Assembly (NCBI GenBank): GCA_002238505.1
Contig: MPMM01000008.1
Span: 98,589-138,970, forward strand
Reading direction: 5' to 3'
Source: SAR202 cluster bacterium bin22
Lineage (GTDB): Bacteria > Chloroflexota > Dehalococcoidia > Lucifugimonadales > UBA3495
DNA length: 40,382 bases
Shown: one piece after another, positions 31,371-38,993 of the stretch
How the letters are laid out: each line of letters begins with the position of its first letter
How positions within the stretch are numbered: position 1 is the first letter of the stretch
Notes under the pieces: model-generated
What the model saw: the letters and a program-made list of their open reading frames with translations, nothing else
Databases searched by the model: none
What the model was told of the DNA's origin: nothing
Position numbers and translations under genes: made by a program

Positions 31371-32234
31371 CTAATCAGCGCTGTACTTGCGCTCCAGTTC
31401 ATAAACCTCGTCCAGCCCCAGCAGGTTGGCCACGTCCCAGCGCGACCCGAACCGCGCGGCGTCCACCCGCCCCGTCTCCTTCAGTTCCTCAAAGGCTGCC
31501 ATCAGTTGCTTGTAAATCAGCCAGATAGTGCTGCCGCAGATCATTACCTTGTAGCCCATGGCTTCCACGTCCCGGGTATTGGCCAGGTCGCCGTTGTACA
31601 GGCGGGGCATATCCGGCAGGTCCCGGGCGTAAATCTCCAGGTCCTCCACCGACTTGATGCCGTCCACGAACACCATGTCCGCCCCCGCGTCCCGGTATGC
31701 CTTGCAGCGGCGCACCGTGTCCTCCCACCCCGTGACGGCGTAGGCGTCGCAGCGGGCGATAATGACAAAGTCCGGGTCCCGGCGGGCGTCCAGCGCCGCG
31801 CGAATCTTCTGGACGTGCTCCTCCATGGGAACCACCTGCTTGCCCTCGAAGAAGCCGCACTTCTTGGGGAACGCCTGGTCCTCAATGTGGATTCCGGCCA
31901 CGCCTGCGGCCTCATACTCCCGTACCGTCCGCTGGGTGGTCAGGGCGTTGCCGTAGCCCGTGTCCGCGTCGCAGATGACCGGAATGTCCACCGCGTTGGC
32001 GATGTACTTCGCGTTGGTCACCATCTCGGTCATAGTCAGCATCCCCACATCGGGAAAGCCCTTCTCCGCCGAGGTACCCGCCCCGGTCATATATACAGCG
32101 TTAAACCCCACCGACTCTGCAATGCGGGCATGCAGGGCATTACAAATAAACGGCGCAACAACAAGGCCGTCCGCGGCCAGCAACTCCCGCAGTCGAGTGG
32201 TAGGCCTGGTCTCGGTCTTCGCGGTAATGGTCAT
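31371..32234 (-). CDS. Isocitrate lyase/PEP mutase superfamily enzyme
   Basis: The 287-residue protein is a TIM-barrel member of the ICL/PEPM superfamily, which makes or breaks C-C or P-C bonds next to 2-oxo acids. Visible motifs are VYMTGAGTSAEKGFPDVG, the metal-binding VICDADTGYGN, and the HIEDQAFPKKCGFFEGK loop carrying the catalytic Cys. The loop reads KKCGF rather than the KKCGH of isocitrate lyases, which points to a 2-methylisocitrate- or dimethylmalate-lyase-like or oxaloacetate hydrolase-like subgroup. The start follows GAAGGGGG. It is monocistronic, and its substrate is uncertain. Confidence 0.9.
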   Translation of the reverse strand: MTITAKTETRPTTRLRELLAADGLVVAPFICNALHARIAESVGFNAVYMTGAGTSAEKGFPDVGMLTMTEMVTNAKYIANAVDIPVICDADTGYGNALTTQRTVREYEAAGVAGIHIEDQAFPKKCGFFEGKQVVPMEEHVQKIRAALDARRDPDFVIIARCDAYAVTGWEDTVRRCKAYRDAGADMVFVDGIKSVEDLEIYARDLPDMPRLYNGDLANTRDVEAMGYKVMICGSTIWLIYKQLMAAFEELKETGRVDAARFGSRWDVANLLGLDEVYELERKYSAD

Positions 32235-32244
32235 CGTGTTCCCC

Positions 32245-32286
32245 CTTCAAGTTAAGAGTTAAGAGTTGGAAGTTGGAAGTTGATTG
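32245..32286. repeat. TAACTTC-type repeat, copy 2 (inverted)
   Basis: Several units of GTTAAGAGTTAAGAGTTGGA and GAAGTTGGAAGTT lie on the left side of the broken four-helix-bundle gene. They are the reverse complement of the repeats on its right side (32671-32707). Confidence 0.6.
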
Positions 32287-32294
32287 CGGCGGAT

Positions 32295-32672
32295 TCAAGG
32301 TCGAATTTCTTTGGTTCGGTCGCGCTTGGCAGTTTTCTGGACAGACCCAAGGAGTCGGCACAATTCCAATGCTTCCGGGTAAATGCTCTCAAACTCGGGT
32401 TCCGAAAGGTAATCAGTGTCCTTCAGCAGGCGAAGCCAGTAGGCCGTTTCCCGGGCCTCCTTGTAGGCAATAGCCAGCTTGCTAAAAAAGTCTGCTCGGG
32501 ATTGTCCCCCAATTCCCTCTTCAGCGTTAGCTCCGATACTTGTGCCAGAGCGTAACAATTGTCTCGAATGAGTTTACTCCTTCTTCTCTGCGGATAGGTA
32601 CTGATAAAGCCGGACCACCCTGACAGCAAAGGCATAGCTCTTAACCTGAATCGGGCTGTCATCCTTTGCCAC
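32295..32672 (-). pseudogene. S23-type four-helix-bundle protein with an in-frame stop
   Basis: Read from a GTG at 32672, the frame gives VAKDDSPIQVKSYAFAVRVV, then RLYQYLSAEKKE, then a TAA at 32574-32576, and continues in the same frame THSRQLLRSGTSIGANAEEG, then IGGQSRADFFSKLAIAYKEA and RETAYWLRLLKDTDYL. This is the complete fold of the S23 ribosomal intervening-sequence-type four-helix bundle family (about 120 residues, also related to Avd). The stop replaces about the first of three residues normally reading (F/Y)VL before S-QLLRSG. It is either a nonsense-inactivated gene or a sequence error. The second half could restart at the TTG at 32558. Confidence 0.78.
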
Positions 32673-32707
32673 TTCTAACTCTCAACTTCTAACTTCTAAC
32701 TCAACTC
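32671..32707. repeat. TAACTTC-type repeat, copy 3
   Basis: Units such as AACTTCTAACTTCTAACTC lie to the right of the four-helix-bundle pseudogene, inverted relative to the copy at 32245-32286; they overlap its GTG start and the end of the next gene. Confidence 0.6.
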
Positions 32708-33325
32708 GTAAGAGTTGACCATCCTCCAGCTCAGGTCCGAAGCCCAGCTGCCCTCGCTCCACTCCTCATTCGCGGCGTCAGACTCAAAGCGGAAAAGGGC
32801 CAGTTCAGATACTGAAACCTGCGAGGACAGTTGCAGCCCGTTCACCACGCCCTCGGCAAAGCGCGCCGCGCTTCGAAACACCTCAGAGGGCAGTCCCGAA
32901 TGCTGCAAGAGGGCAAAGCGAAGGACTGGGGCATACCCTCCTACCATCAGGTTCAGGCGACTCAACGCCTCGGCAATGTCGGCTCGCAGCAGGCCAATGG
33001 CCCCCGCTTCCGCGGTCAACCCTGCTCCATCCGCAAATGCCAGGTAAACGCTACCCTTGTCATCGGTCTCGGCAACGGTTCTCTTCCGAGCCAGGAAAGC
33101 GCCCTGTTGTTCCCCTCGAAACTCTTCGGCAATCTTCCCCAGGATCACGCCCAGGGATGGCGCCTCCTCTTCGGGACAGTCGAAGTAGTCGGTAAGCGGA
33201 ACGTGGACCGAGTGCATCTCTGCCGCCCAGCAGCCGTACTGGCTGCAAATCACCTGCCGGGCCCGGTGCAGCCCTGCGGTAAACGCGGGTTCCAGAATCA
33301 GCGAAATGCCATACCTTACTGACAA
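32696..33325 (-). CDS. Hypothetical protein, possibly 2H phosphoesterase-like
   Basis: I favour the TTG at 33325 as start (MSVRYGISLILEP), since GGAGGGATCG lies directly before it; the frame is open to 33337. The protein of about 209 residues begins like 2'-5' RNA ligase/2H family proteins (YGISLILEPAFTAGLHRARQ, then AAEMHSVHVPLTDYF) and later has VSELALFRFES, a strand often seen at the same place in that fold. The second catalytic HxT/S motif is not clear (RFALLQHSG), so the assignment is weak. Its stop codon lies within the TAACTTC-type repeat. Confidence 0.6.
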   Translation of the reverse strand: MSVRYGISLILEPAFTAGLHRARQVICSQYGCWAAEMHSVHVPLTDYFDCPEEEAPSLGVILGKIAEEFRGEQQGAFLARKRTVAETDDKGSVYLAFADGAGLTAEAGAIGLLRADIAEALSRLNLMVGGYAPVLRFALLQHSGLPSEVFRSAARFAEGVVNGLQLSSQVSVSELALFRFESDAANEEWSEGSWASDLSWRMVNSYELS

Positions 33326-33400
33326 CGATCCCTCCAATTTGAAAACGCCTGCATCCCGGCCTTGCCCGGTCGGTGGTCAACCAACTGCCGAACCTCGTAG

Positions 33401-33422
33401 GGGCAGACCTGTGTGTCTGCCC
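33401..33422 (+). repeat. REP palindrome, copy 1
   Basis: GGGCAGAC (33401-33408) is inverted as GTCTGCCC (33415-33422) around a CTGTGT loop and is preceded by GTAG. The same structure appears at 35739, 35980 and 36309, next to or within the RAYT gene. Confidence 0.72.
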
Positions 33423-33448
33423 TTCCCCCTCTGTGGAACCCCTGCCAC

Positions 33449-33716
33449 AATGTCGCCCTGAGCTTGCCGAAGGGCCTCAAATCGCCGCCACAGTACCAGG
33501 CAGGGGCAACTCAACCACCGCCATCCTCAGTCTCTCCGCAACAGAACCACCTCGCCCTCAGCGTCAACAATGTCGCCCTGAGCTTGCCGAAGGGCCTCAA
33601 ATCGCCGCCACAGTACAAGGCAGGGGCAACTCAACCACCGCCATCCTCAGTCTCTCCGCAGCGGAACCACGTCACCCTGAGCTTGTAATGTCGCCCTGAG
33701 CTTGCCGAAGGGCCCG
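33449..33716 (+). repeat. 120-bp tandem repeat, about 2.2 units
   Basis: Units start at 33449, 33569 and (partial) 33687 with AATGTCGCCCTGAGCTTGCC. The first two are almost identical over 120 bases and contain the CCCTGAGC-TGCCGAAGGG dispersed repeat and a CAGGGGCAACTCAACCACCG stretch. They occupy most of the gap between the 2H-like gene and acs. I see no gene here. Confidence 0.85.
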
Positions 33717-33753
33717 AACTCCTTGCAGTCACCCCGTCCCCGTACTCTCGCCC

Positions 33754-35658
33754 CTAATCCTCCAGCGTCGTAATGTCACCCGGGTCCAGCCCCAGCTCAT
33801 TGGCCTTCAGCAGGCGGCGCATAATCTTGCCCGAGCGCGTCTTGGGCAAAGCCGGGGTGAACTCAATCTCGGCCGGCACCGCAATGGGACCCAAAACGCT
33901 CCGAACGTGGTTCCTCAGGGTATCAATCATCAGGTCCGACGGGTCATTGCCCACTCGCAGCGTAACGAAACCCTTGATCACCTCGCCCCGCAGTTCGTCC
34001 GGCTTGCCGATCACCGCCGCCTCAGCCACCGACGGATGAGACACCAGCGCGCTCTCTACCTCCGCTGAACCGATGCGGTGCCCCGCCACGTTCAGCACGT
34101 CGTCGGCGCGACCCACCACCATGTAGTAGCCGTCAGCGTCGCGCAGGGCCACGTCGCCCGAAGAATAGACGCCAGGTATCTGGTTCCAGGTGTCGTTGTA
34201 GCGGTCCGGGTCGCCCCAAACGGTGCGTGAGAAGTGGGGGAAAGGCCGCTTGATCACCAGGAAGCCGCCCTTGTCCGGTTCCTCAATGGGCTGTCCCTCC
34301 CGGTCCACAATGTCCATCAACGCCCCGGGCAGCGGACGCCCCACCCGGCCGGGGCGCGTCTCCATCGTGGCCATCGTGCCCAGGCACGGCCCGCCCGTTT
34401 CCGTCTGCCACCAGTTGTCTACTATGTGCGCCCACTCCCCGCTGCCGCAGATGTGCTCGTAGGCCCAGCGCAGGGCTTCGGGATTCAGCGGCTCGCCGGC
34501 GCAAGTCAGGAATCGCAGCGACCGCAGGTTGTACTGCTTGGCCGACTCTTCCCCGTACCGCATCAGCATCCGCACCGCCGTGGGCGCGGTGAAGATTACG
34601 TTGACTCCATACTTCTCGATTATTTCGTAGAAGACGGCGTTGTGGGGGTAGTCGGGCGCTCCCTCTCGAAAAACAGTGGTAGCACCGGCCACCAGCGGCG
34701 CATAGACGATATAGCTGTGTCCTACCACCCAGCCGATATCCGACATGCACCAGAAGACGTCGTTGTCCTTCACGTCCCAGAAGTTCTTGAAGTGGTAGTG
34801 GGTTCCCACCATGTACCCGCCGTGAACGTGTACCACGCCCTTGGGCTTGCCGGTGGTGCCGCTAGTGTAAAGGATGTATAGCGGGTCCTCCGCGTCCATT
34901 ACCTCTGCTTCGCATTCAATGGACTGGCTGGCCAGCAGTTCCTCGAAGTCCACCTGCCCGTCCTTCAGGTCCTCCCGGGCCATCTCTCGCCGCCAGACCA
35001 GCACCGAAGCCAGCGAGTCACAGCCTTCCGCCGCCTCGTTGGCGATGCCGATCAGGTCCACCTTGTTGCCCCGCCGGTACCCCACGTCGCCGGTAATCAG
35101 CAGCTTGGCCGAGGCATCCTGTATCCGGTCCCGCAGCGAACCCACGCTGAATCCCGCATACACCACGCTGTGAATTGCCCCGATGCGGGCGCAGGCCAGC
35201 ATGGTTATGGCCCCCTCAGGCGTCAGGGGCATGTATATGACCACCCGGTCGCCCTTGCCCACGCCCAAAGACTTCAGCCCGTTGGCGCACCGGTTAACCT
35301 GCTGGGCCAGGCGGGCGTAGGTATATACCTGCTCAGTGCCATCCTCCCCCAGCCATATCAGGGCCGCCTTGTTGCGCCGCTCCGTGGTCAGGTGGACGTC
35401 CAGGGCGTTGTAGCAAATGTTGGTCTGCCCGCCAACAAACCACCGGAAGTTGGGGTACTCCCACTGGAAAACCTCATCCCAGCGTCGGAACCAGTGCAGC
35501 CCCTCGGCGGCCTCGGCCCAAAACCCCTCCGGGTCCTCCATGGAACGGGCATACACCCCGTCGTAGTCCTGCAGCGCCGCCTGCGCCGAAACATGCGGCG
35601 GCGGCGGAATCTGCCCCGACTCGCGCAAAAGGTTGTCAATCTGTCCCTGCTGAACCAT
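33754..35658 (-). CDS. acsA: Acetyl-CoA synthetase (AMP-forming)
   Basis: The 634-residue protein is an ANL-superfamily acyl-CoA synthetase of the acetyl/propionyl type. Visible motifs are the P-loop YTSGTTGKPKGVVHVHGG, the WCMSDIGWVVGHSYIVYAPL block typical of Acs, WWQTETG, the hinge region YKGDVALRDADGY-like SSGDVALRDADGYYMVVGR, and the C-terminal PKTRSGKIMRR with the lysine that is acetylated by Pat-type enzymes. It makes acetyl-CoA from acetate, ATP and CoA. AAAGGAG precedes the ATG. The gene is monocistronic in appearance. Confidence 0.95.
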   Translation of the reverse strand: MVQQGQIDNLLRESGQIPPPPHVSAQAALQDYDGVYARSMEDPEGFWAEAAEGLHWFRRWDEVFQWEYPNFRWFVGGQTNICYNALDVHLTTERRNKAALIWLGEDGTEQVYTYARLAQQVNRCANGLKSLGVGKGDRVVIYMPLTPEGAITMLACARIGAIHSVVYAGFSVGSLRDRIQDASAKLLITGDVGYRRGNKVDLIGIANEAAEGCDSLASVLVWRREMAREDLKDGQVDFEELLASQSIECEAEVMDAEDPLYILYTSGTTGKPKGVVHVHGGYMVGTHYHFKNFWDVKDNDVFWCMSDIGWVVGHSYIVYAPLVAGATTVFREGAPDYPHNAVFYEIIEKYGVNVIFTAPTAVRMLMRYGEESAKQYNLRSLRFLTCAGEPLNPEALRWAYEHICGSGEWAHIVDNWWQTETGGPCLGTMATMETRPGRVGRPLPGALMDIVDREGQPIEEPDKGGFLVIKRPFPHFSRTVWGDPDRYNDTWNQIPGVYSSGDVALRDADGYYMVVGRADDVLNVAGHRIGSAEVESALVSHPSVAEAAVIGKPDELRGEVIKGFVTLRVGNDPSDLMIDTLRNHVRSVLGPIAVPAEIEFTPALPKTRSGKIMRRLLKANELGLDPGDITTLED

Positions 35659-35738
35659 GCTGTTGCTCCTTTGGGGGTATTGATATTAGAGGTGGATTGC
35701 GGGAACTTGGCTTAACGGGAAGTTGTGGCCCCCCGACA

Positions 35739-35760
35739 GGGCAGACACATAGGTCTGCCC
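35739..35760 (-). repeat. REP palindrome, copy 2, abutting the RAYT stop
   Basis: GGGCAGAC (35739-35746) and GTCTGCCC (35753-35760) form a hairpin with a six-base loop. The last base touches the RAYT stop codon (35761-35763). On the minus strand it reads as copy 1 does. Confidence 0.75.
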
Positions 35761-36294
35761 CTACCAGTGTGACGGGTTCTCGTGATCAAGCTGCCATTTA
35801 GCCGGGTTCTGGGAAATGTACAAGCGTATTGAATCCAGCTCTCTCTCGTTGCGAATAATATGCTCGAAATAGTTACGTTGCCAAAGTTTTCCCTCGAAAG
35901 GAGGGAAAGAACCGCTCTTCACGCCACGAATATACTCGTTGGTTGTCATGGTCTTAAACCACTGTACCATTGTTGGTAGGGGCGCACCTGTGTGTGCGCC
36001 CTGCCCGGTAATGGAATCAATCTTGTTATCGATACATACTATCCCGTGAACGTGGTCGGGCATAACAATATAGCTGTCCACAGATGCAGTGGAAAACTTC
36101 GATGCCAATTCTAACCACCACGTCGCGATCATCCTCCCTGCGTCATTCAGCAACAATTCGCCATCATTGATTTCCCCAAACAGGCAAGACCTGTTCTGGG
36201 TGCAGATGGTAACGAAATATGCTCCTGGCTGGCTGTAGTCATAATTCTTCAGGCGAATAGAACTGCGGGAGCGATCTGTCCAGTGGATGTTCAT
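35761..36294 (-). CDS. REP-associated tyrosine transposase (RAYT, Y1/IS200-like)
   Basis: The protein of about 177 residues starts at the ATG at 36294 (MNIHWTDRSRSSIRLKNYDY). It has the Y1 transposase fold of TnpA_REP proteins: GAYFVTICTQNRSCLFGEI, the HUH metal motif in SYIVMPDHVHGIV, and the candidate nucleophile tyrosine in KLWQRNYFEHIIRNERELD. RAYTs cut and rejoin single-stranded REP palindromes and are usually domesticated single-copy genes. REP palindromes lie at both ends (35739-35760 and 36309-36330), and one sits inside the gene (35980-36001), encoding GQGAHTGAPLP. No terminal insertion-sequence ends were seen. Confidence 0.9.
   Translation of the reverse strand: MNIHWTDRSRSSIRLKNYDYSQPGAYFVTICTQNRSCLFGEINDGELLLNDAGRMIATWWLELASKFSTASVDSYIVMPDHVHGIVCIDNKIDSITGQGAHTGAPLPTMVQWFKTMTTNEYIRGVKSGSFPPFEGKLWQRNYFEHIIRNERELDSIRLYISQNPAKWQLDHENPSHW
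35980..36001 (+). repeat. REP palindrome, copy 3, inside the RAYT coding region
   Basis: GGGCGCAC (35980-35987) pairs with GTGCGCCC (35994-36001) around CTGTGT. Relative to copies 1 and 2, compensatory changes keep the stem. It is in frame within the transposase gene. Confidence 0.72.
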
Positions 36295-36308
36295 ACTTCC
36301 TGGGTCCA

Positions 36309-36330
36309 GGGCAGAAACGCAGGTCTGCAC
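36309..36330 (-). repeat. REP palindrome, copy 4, between hicB and RAYT
   Basis: GGGCAGA (36309-36315) faces TCTGCAC (36324-36330), six of seven pairs. It ends at the stop codon of the HicB-like gene (36331-36333). Confidence 0.65.
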
Positions 36331-36579
36331 CTACGTTTGGGTGAATTCTCCTTCGGGCAGCGCATCGGGAATGACTATGGTCTCCGGTTTGACACCGTAA
36401 GGAATGCTCCTCATCCCGTCTTCTCGTCGGTCCTTGAGGATCAAGGCAATGGCGCAGGCCAGGTCGGTACGACATTCTTCCTTGGTCTTGCCTTGCCCGT
36501 TGGCCCCCGGAATTTCCAGGCAATACCCGATGTACCAGTCGTCATCCTTTACGTAAACCACGGTAAATTCATTGTGCAT
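36331..36579 (-). CDS. HicB-like protein without a HicA partner
   Basis: The protein of about 82 residues (ATG at 36579; a GTG at 36588 is in frame) has the HicB/UPF0150 partial RNase H fold: FTVVYVKDDDWYIGYCLEIPGANGQGKTKEEC and LACAIALILKDRRED. HicB proteins neutralise HicA mRNA interferases. No HicA-like frame exists on either side: 136 bases separate it from the next gene on one side, and the RAYT gene lies on the other. It lacks the C-terminal DNA-binding domain of full HicB antitoxins. It could be a solitary regulator or a relic. Confidence 0.8.
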   Translation of the reverse strand: MHNEFTVVYVKDDDWYIGYCLEIPGANGQGKTKEECRTDLACAIALILKDRREDGMRSIPYGVKPETIVIPDALPEGEFTQT

Positions 36580-36748
36580 AGTTGGCACCCCTGAGGAGAC
36601 GATTTCCCCTATTCTAACCTTGCCTTACGGGCGGAACAACGTTTGGATGACATAAACGGTGATATGTGGCATTCTATGCTGACGAATTGCCTATTAGCCC
36701 AGACGAAAGTCTGTCCATAAATGAGTGCATGACTACGGGGGTTGCATC

Positions 36749-37702
36749 ATGCCATTAGATGACCTTGTCGAAGTAATCGAAACCCTCCAGCAACGCATCC
36801 GCGACCACGGCGATTCCCTGCGCCAAAACGAGATTCGCACGCGGGTGGCGTTGATCGATCCGCTGCTGACTGCGCTGGGTTGGGATGTTTCGAATCCAGG
36901 GTTCGTGGCGGCGGAGTACGACGTTAACGGCAAAAGGGCCGACTATGCCTTGTTGGATGGGCAAGGCAATCCCGTAGTCTTTCTGGAAGCTAAACGTTTG
37001 GATGAGCCTTTATCCAACCATCGGTCGCAAGTTGTAGCATATGCCAGCGAGCTTGGTATTAGATATCCGGCTCTTACCAACGGCAAGGAATGGGAAGTTT
37101 ACGATAATTCCAAGTTGGTGCCAATTGACCAGCGCCTCATTCTGAACGCTTCGGTCAGCAGTAATTCCTCCGCAGCATCTGCTCTACAGTTCTTACTATT
37201 GTGGCGGCCTAGTTTAGCAACTGGTAGGGCGATAACTGCGAACGAGCCTCTTTTCGACTTTGAGACCTCCACAAAGCCCGAGTCTGATAGTCCCATAGTC
37301 GATCCACAACTAATGCCAGCAAATGATGTCCGTTGGACGCGACTTACTGAACTAAGCAATCCACAGGGCACTCGCCGTCCAACAGGTTTGCGCCTACCTA
37401 CCAACGAGGAGAGAGTCATAACTAACTGGTCGATGCTCTTTTCTCAAGTAGCGGAATGGCTTATTGATATCAATAAGCTTTCCCCAAACCAATGCCCAAT
37501 AAAATTTCGACATCGGCAAAGGTATCTAGTCCATACAGACCGTAGGCATCCATCTGGTAAGGTCTTTAGGCGAAGCCATGGGTTATCCAATGGTCTGTAC
37601 TGTGAGCTCAATTGGAAGGCTGACGAAATTGTAGATGCAGCTTCCTTCCTCATCCAGCAGTTCGACCAAGATCCTGCTGCTGTATTTGTGAAGGTTGGCT
37701 AG
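36749..37702 (+). CDS. Stand-alone HsdR_N-type PD-(D/E)xK endonuclease domain protein
   Basis: The protein of about 317 residues starts best at the ATG at 36749, after GGGGG. Residues about 25-130 match the N-terminal nuclease domain of type I restriction R subunits (NEIRTRVALIDPLLTALGWD), with the active-site aspartate in KRADYALLD (Asp65) and E-x-K in VVFLEAKRL (Glu80, Lys82). A linker and a separate C-terminal domain of about 100 residues (LPTNEERVITNWSMLFSQVA to the end) follow, with no helicase motifs. Similar proteins are annotated as predicted restriction-like nucleases. No methylase or specificity gene is adjacent, so it may be a solitary defence effector. Composition is AT-richer than neighbouring genes. 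Confidence 0.82.
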   Translation: MPLDDLVEVIETLQQRIRDHGDSLRQNEIRTRVALIDPLLTALGWDVSNPGFVAAEYDVNGKRADYALLDGQGNPVVFLEAKRLDEPLSNHRSQVVAYASELGIRYPALTNGKEWEVYDNSKLVPIDQRLILNASVSSNSSAASALQFLLLWRPSLATGRAITANEPLFDFETSTKPESDSPIVDPQLMPANDVRWTRLTELSNPQGTRRPTGLRLPTNEERVITNWSMLFSQVAEWLIDINKLSPNQCPIKFRHRQRYLVHTDRRHPSGKVFRRSHGLSNGLYCELNWKADEIVDAASFLIQQFDQDPAAVFVKVG

Positions 37703-37739
37703 CTGAACAGTTCCAACGGAAAAGGAGAAACCCACCACC

Positions 37740-38961
37740 ATGAAAGTCTATTACTTCAGCGAATTCCCCTACCACGAATACCCCGACGACGAGGGCGAAA
37801 AGTACCCCTCTCTGCGCCTTACCTTCCCCAACACCTACTTTGAACCCGATACCGCCACCGACCTGTTCAAGCGCTACTTCGACGAGTGCACCTACGTCGA
37901 CGAAATGGGCTTCGACGGCATCATGGTCAACGAGCACCACAACACCCCCTCCTGCATGAACGCCTCCTGCAACCTGGCCGCCGCAGTCCTAGCCCGCACC
38001 ACCCAGCAGGCCAAAATCCTGATGCTGGGCAACATCCTGCCCATCCACGACAACCCCGTCCGCCTGGCCGAGGAAATCGCCATGATCGACGTCATCTCCG
38101 GCGGTCGTGTCATCTCCGGCATGGTGCGCGGCACCGGCGTTGAAACCCTGGCCACCAACGGCAACCCCATGTACAACCGCGAGCGCTTCGAGGAGTGCCA
38201 CGACCTGGTCATCAAGACCTGGACCACCCCCGGCCCCTTCCGCTGGGAGGGCAGGCACTACAATTTCCGCGTGGTCAACCCCTGGATGGTCCCCGTCCAG
38301 AAGCCCCATCCGCCCGTATGGGTTCCCGGCACCGCCAGCCCCGAAACGGCCCAGTGGGCCGCGTCCCACGGCTACACCTACGTGGCCTTCCTTACGCCCC
38401 TGGACGTAACCGAAGACCTGTTCCAGATTTACCGCACCACCGCCGCCGAGGAAGGCTACGAGCCCACCCCCGACAACTTCGGCTACCTACTCTGTTGCTA
38501 CGTTGCCGACACCCAGGAGGAGGCCGACGAGCAGGCCCGCCACTTCATCTGGCGCATGGGCACCACCACCCGCGGCCCCCGCGAGTACATGAACCCGGTT
38601 GGCTACCGCTCCCAGCAGGGCGAGCAGGTGGGTGCCCGCCGGGCGCAGGCCCCCCCCCCCCCGCGCCCCCCGAGAGAACAGGACCCCGGTGGCCTCCCGC
38701 GCCCAGCAGGGCGAGCAGGTGCCGGCCCTCCGCGCCGTACGACCCCTCATCCAGCAGAGCTACGAGGAACTCAACGAGAACTACCACATCGTGGCCGGCA
38801 CTCCCGACACAGTGCTGGAAAAGATTCGCTACCTCCACGACCGCCTGGGCATGGAACACCTGATCTTCTACGGCCAGGAATCAAAAATGTCCCACGACGC
38901 CACCATGAAGAACATCGGCCTCTTCGGCAAGGAAGTGCTGCCGGAGATACAGAGGTGGTAG
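37740..38961 (+). pseudogene. Luciferase-like monooxygenase with frameshift at a 13-C tract
   Basis: The gene starts with KVYYFSEFPYHEYPDDEGEK-type sequence after AAAAGGAG and encodes a luciferase-like flavin monooxygenase: DEMGFDGIMVNEHHNTP, VISGGRVISGMVRGTGVE, HPPVWVPGTASPETAQWAA. At 38650-38662 a run of 13 C shifts the frame; the true C-terminus (LIQQSYEELNENYHIVAGTP to EVLPEIQRW) continues in the next frame to 38961. Removing one C restores one open frame of about 406 codons. Around the tract the 20-mer CCCAGCAGGGCGAGCAGGTG occurs twice, 91 bases apart, so a partial duplication is also present. It is either a phase-variable or dead gene, or an assembly error. Confidence 0.82.
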
Positions 38962-38993
38962 AAGAGGGGAAAATTAGCTTGTAATTGCGGCCT

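Noticed and set aside
33449-33716. Tandem repeats considered as a CRISPR array
   Set aside because: Units are 120 bp, directly adjacent and without unique spacers; no cas genes are nearby.
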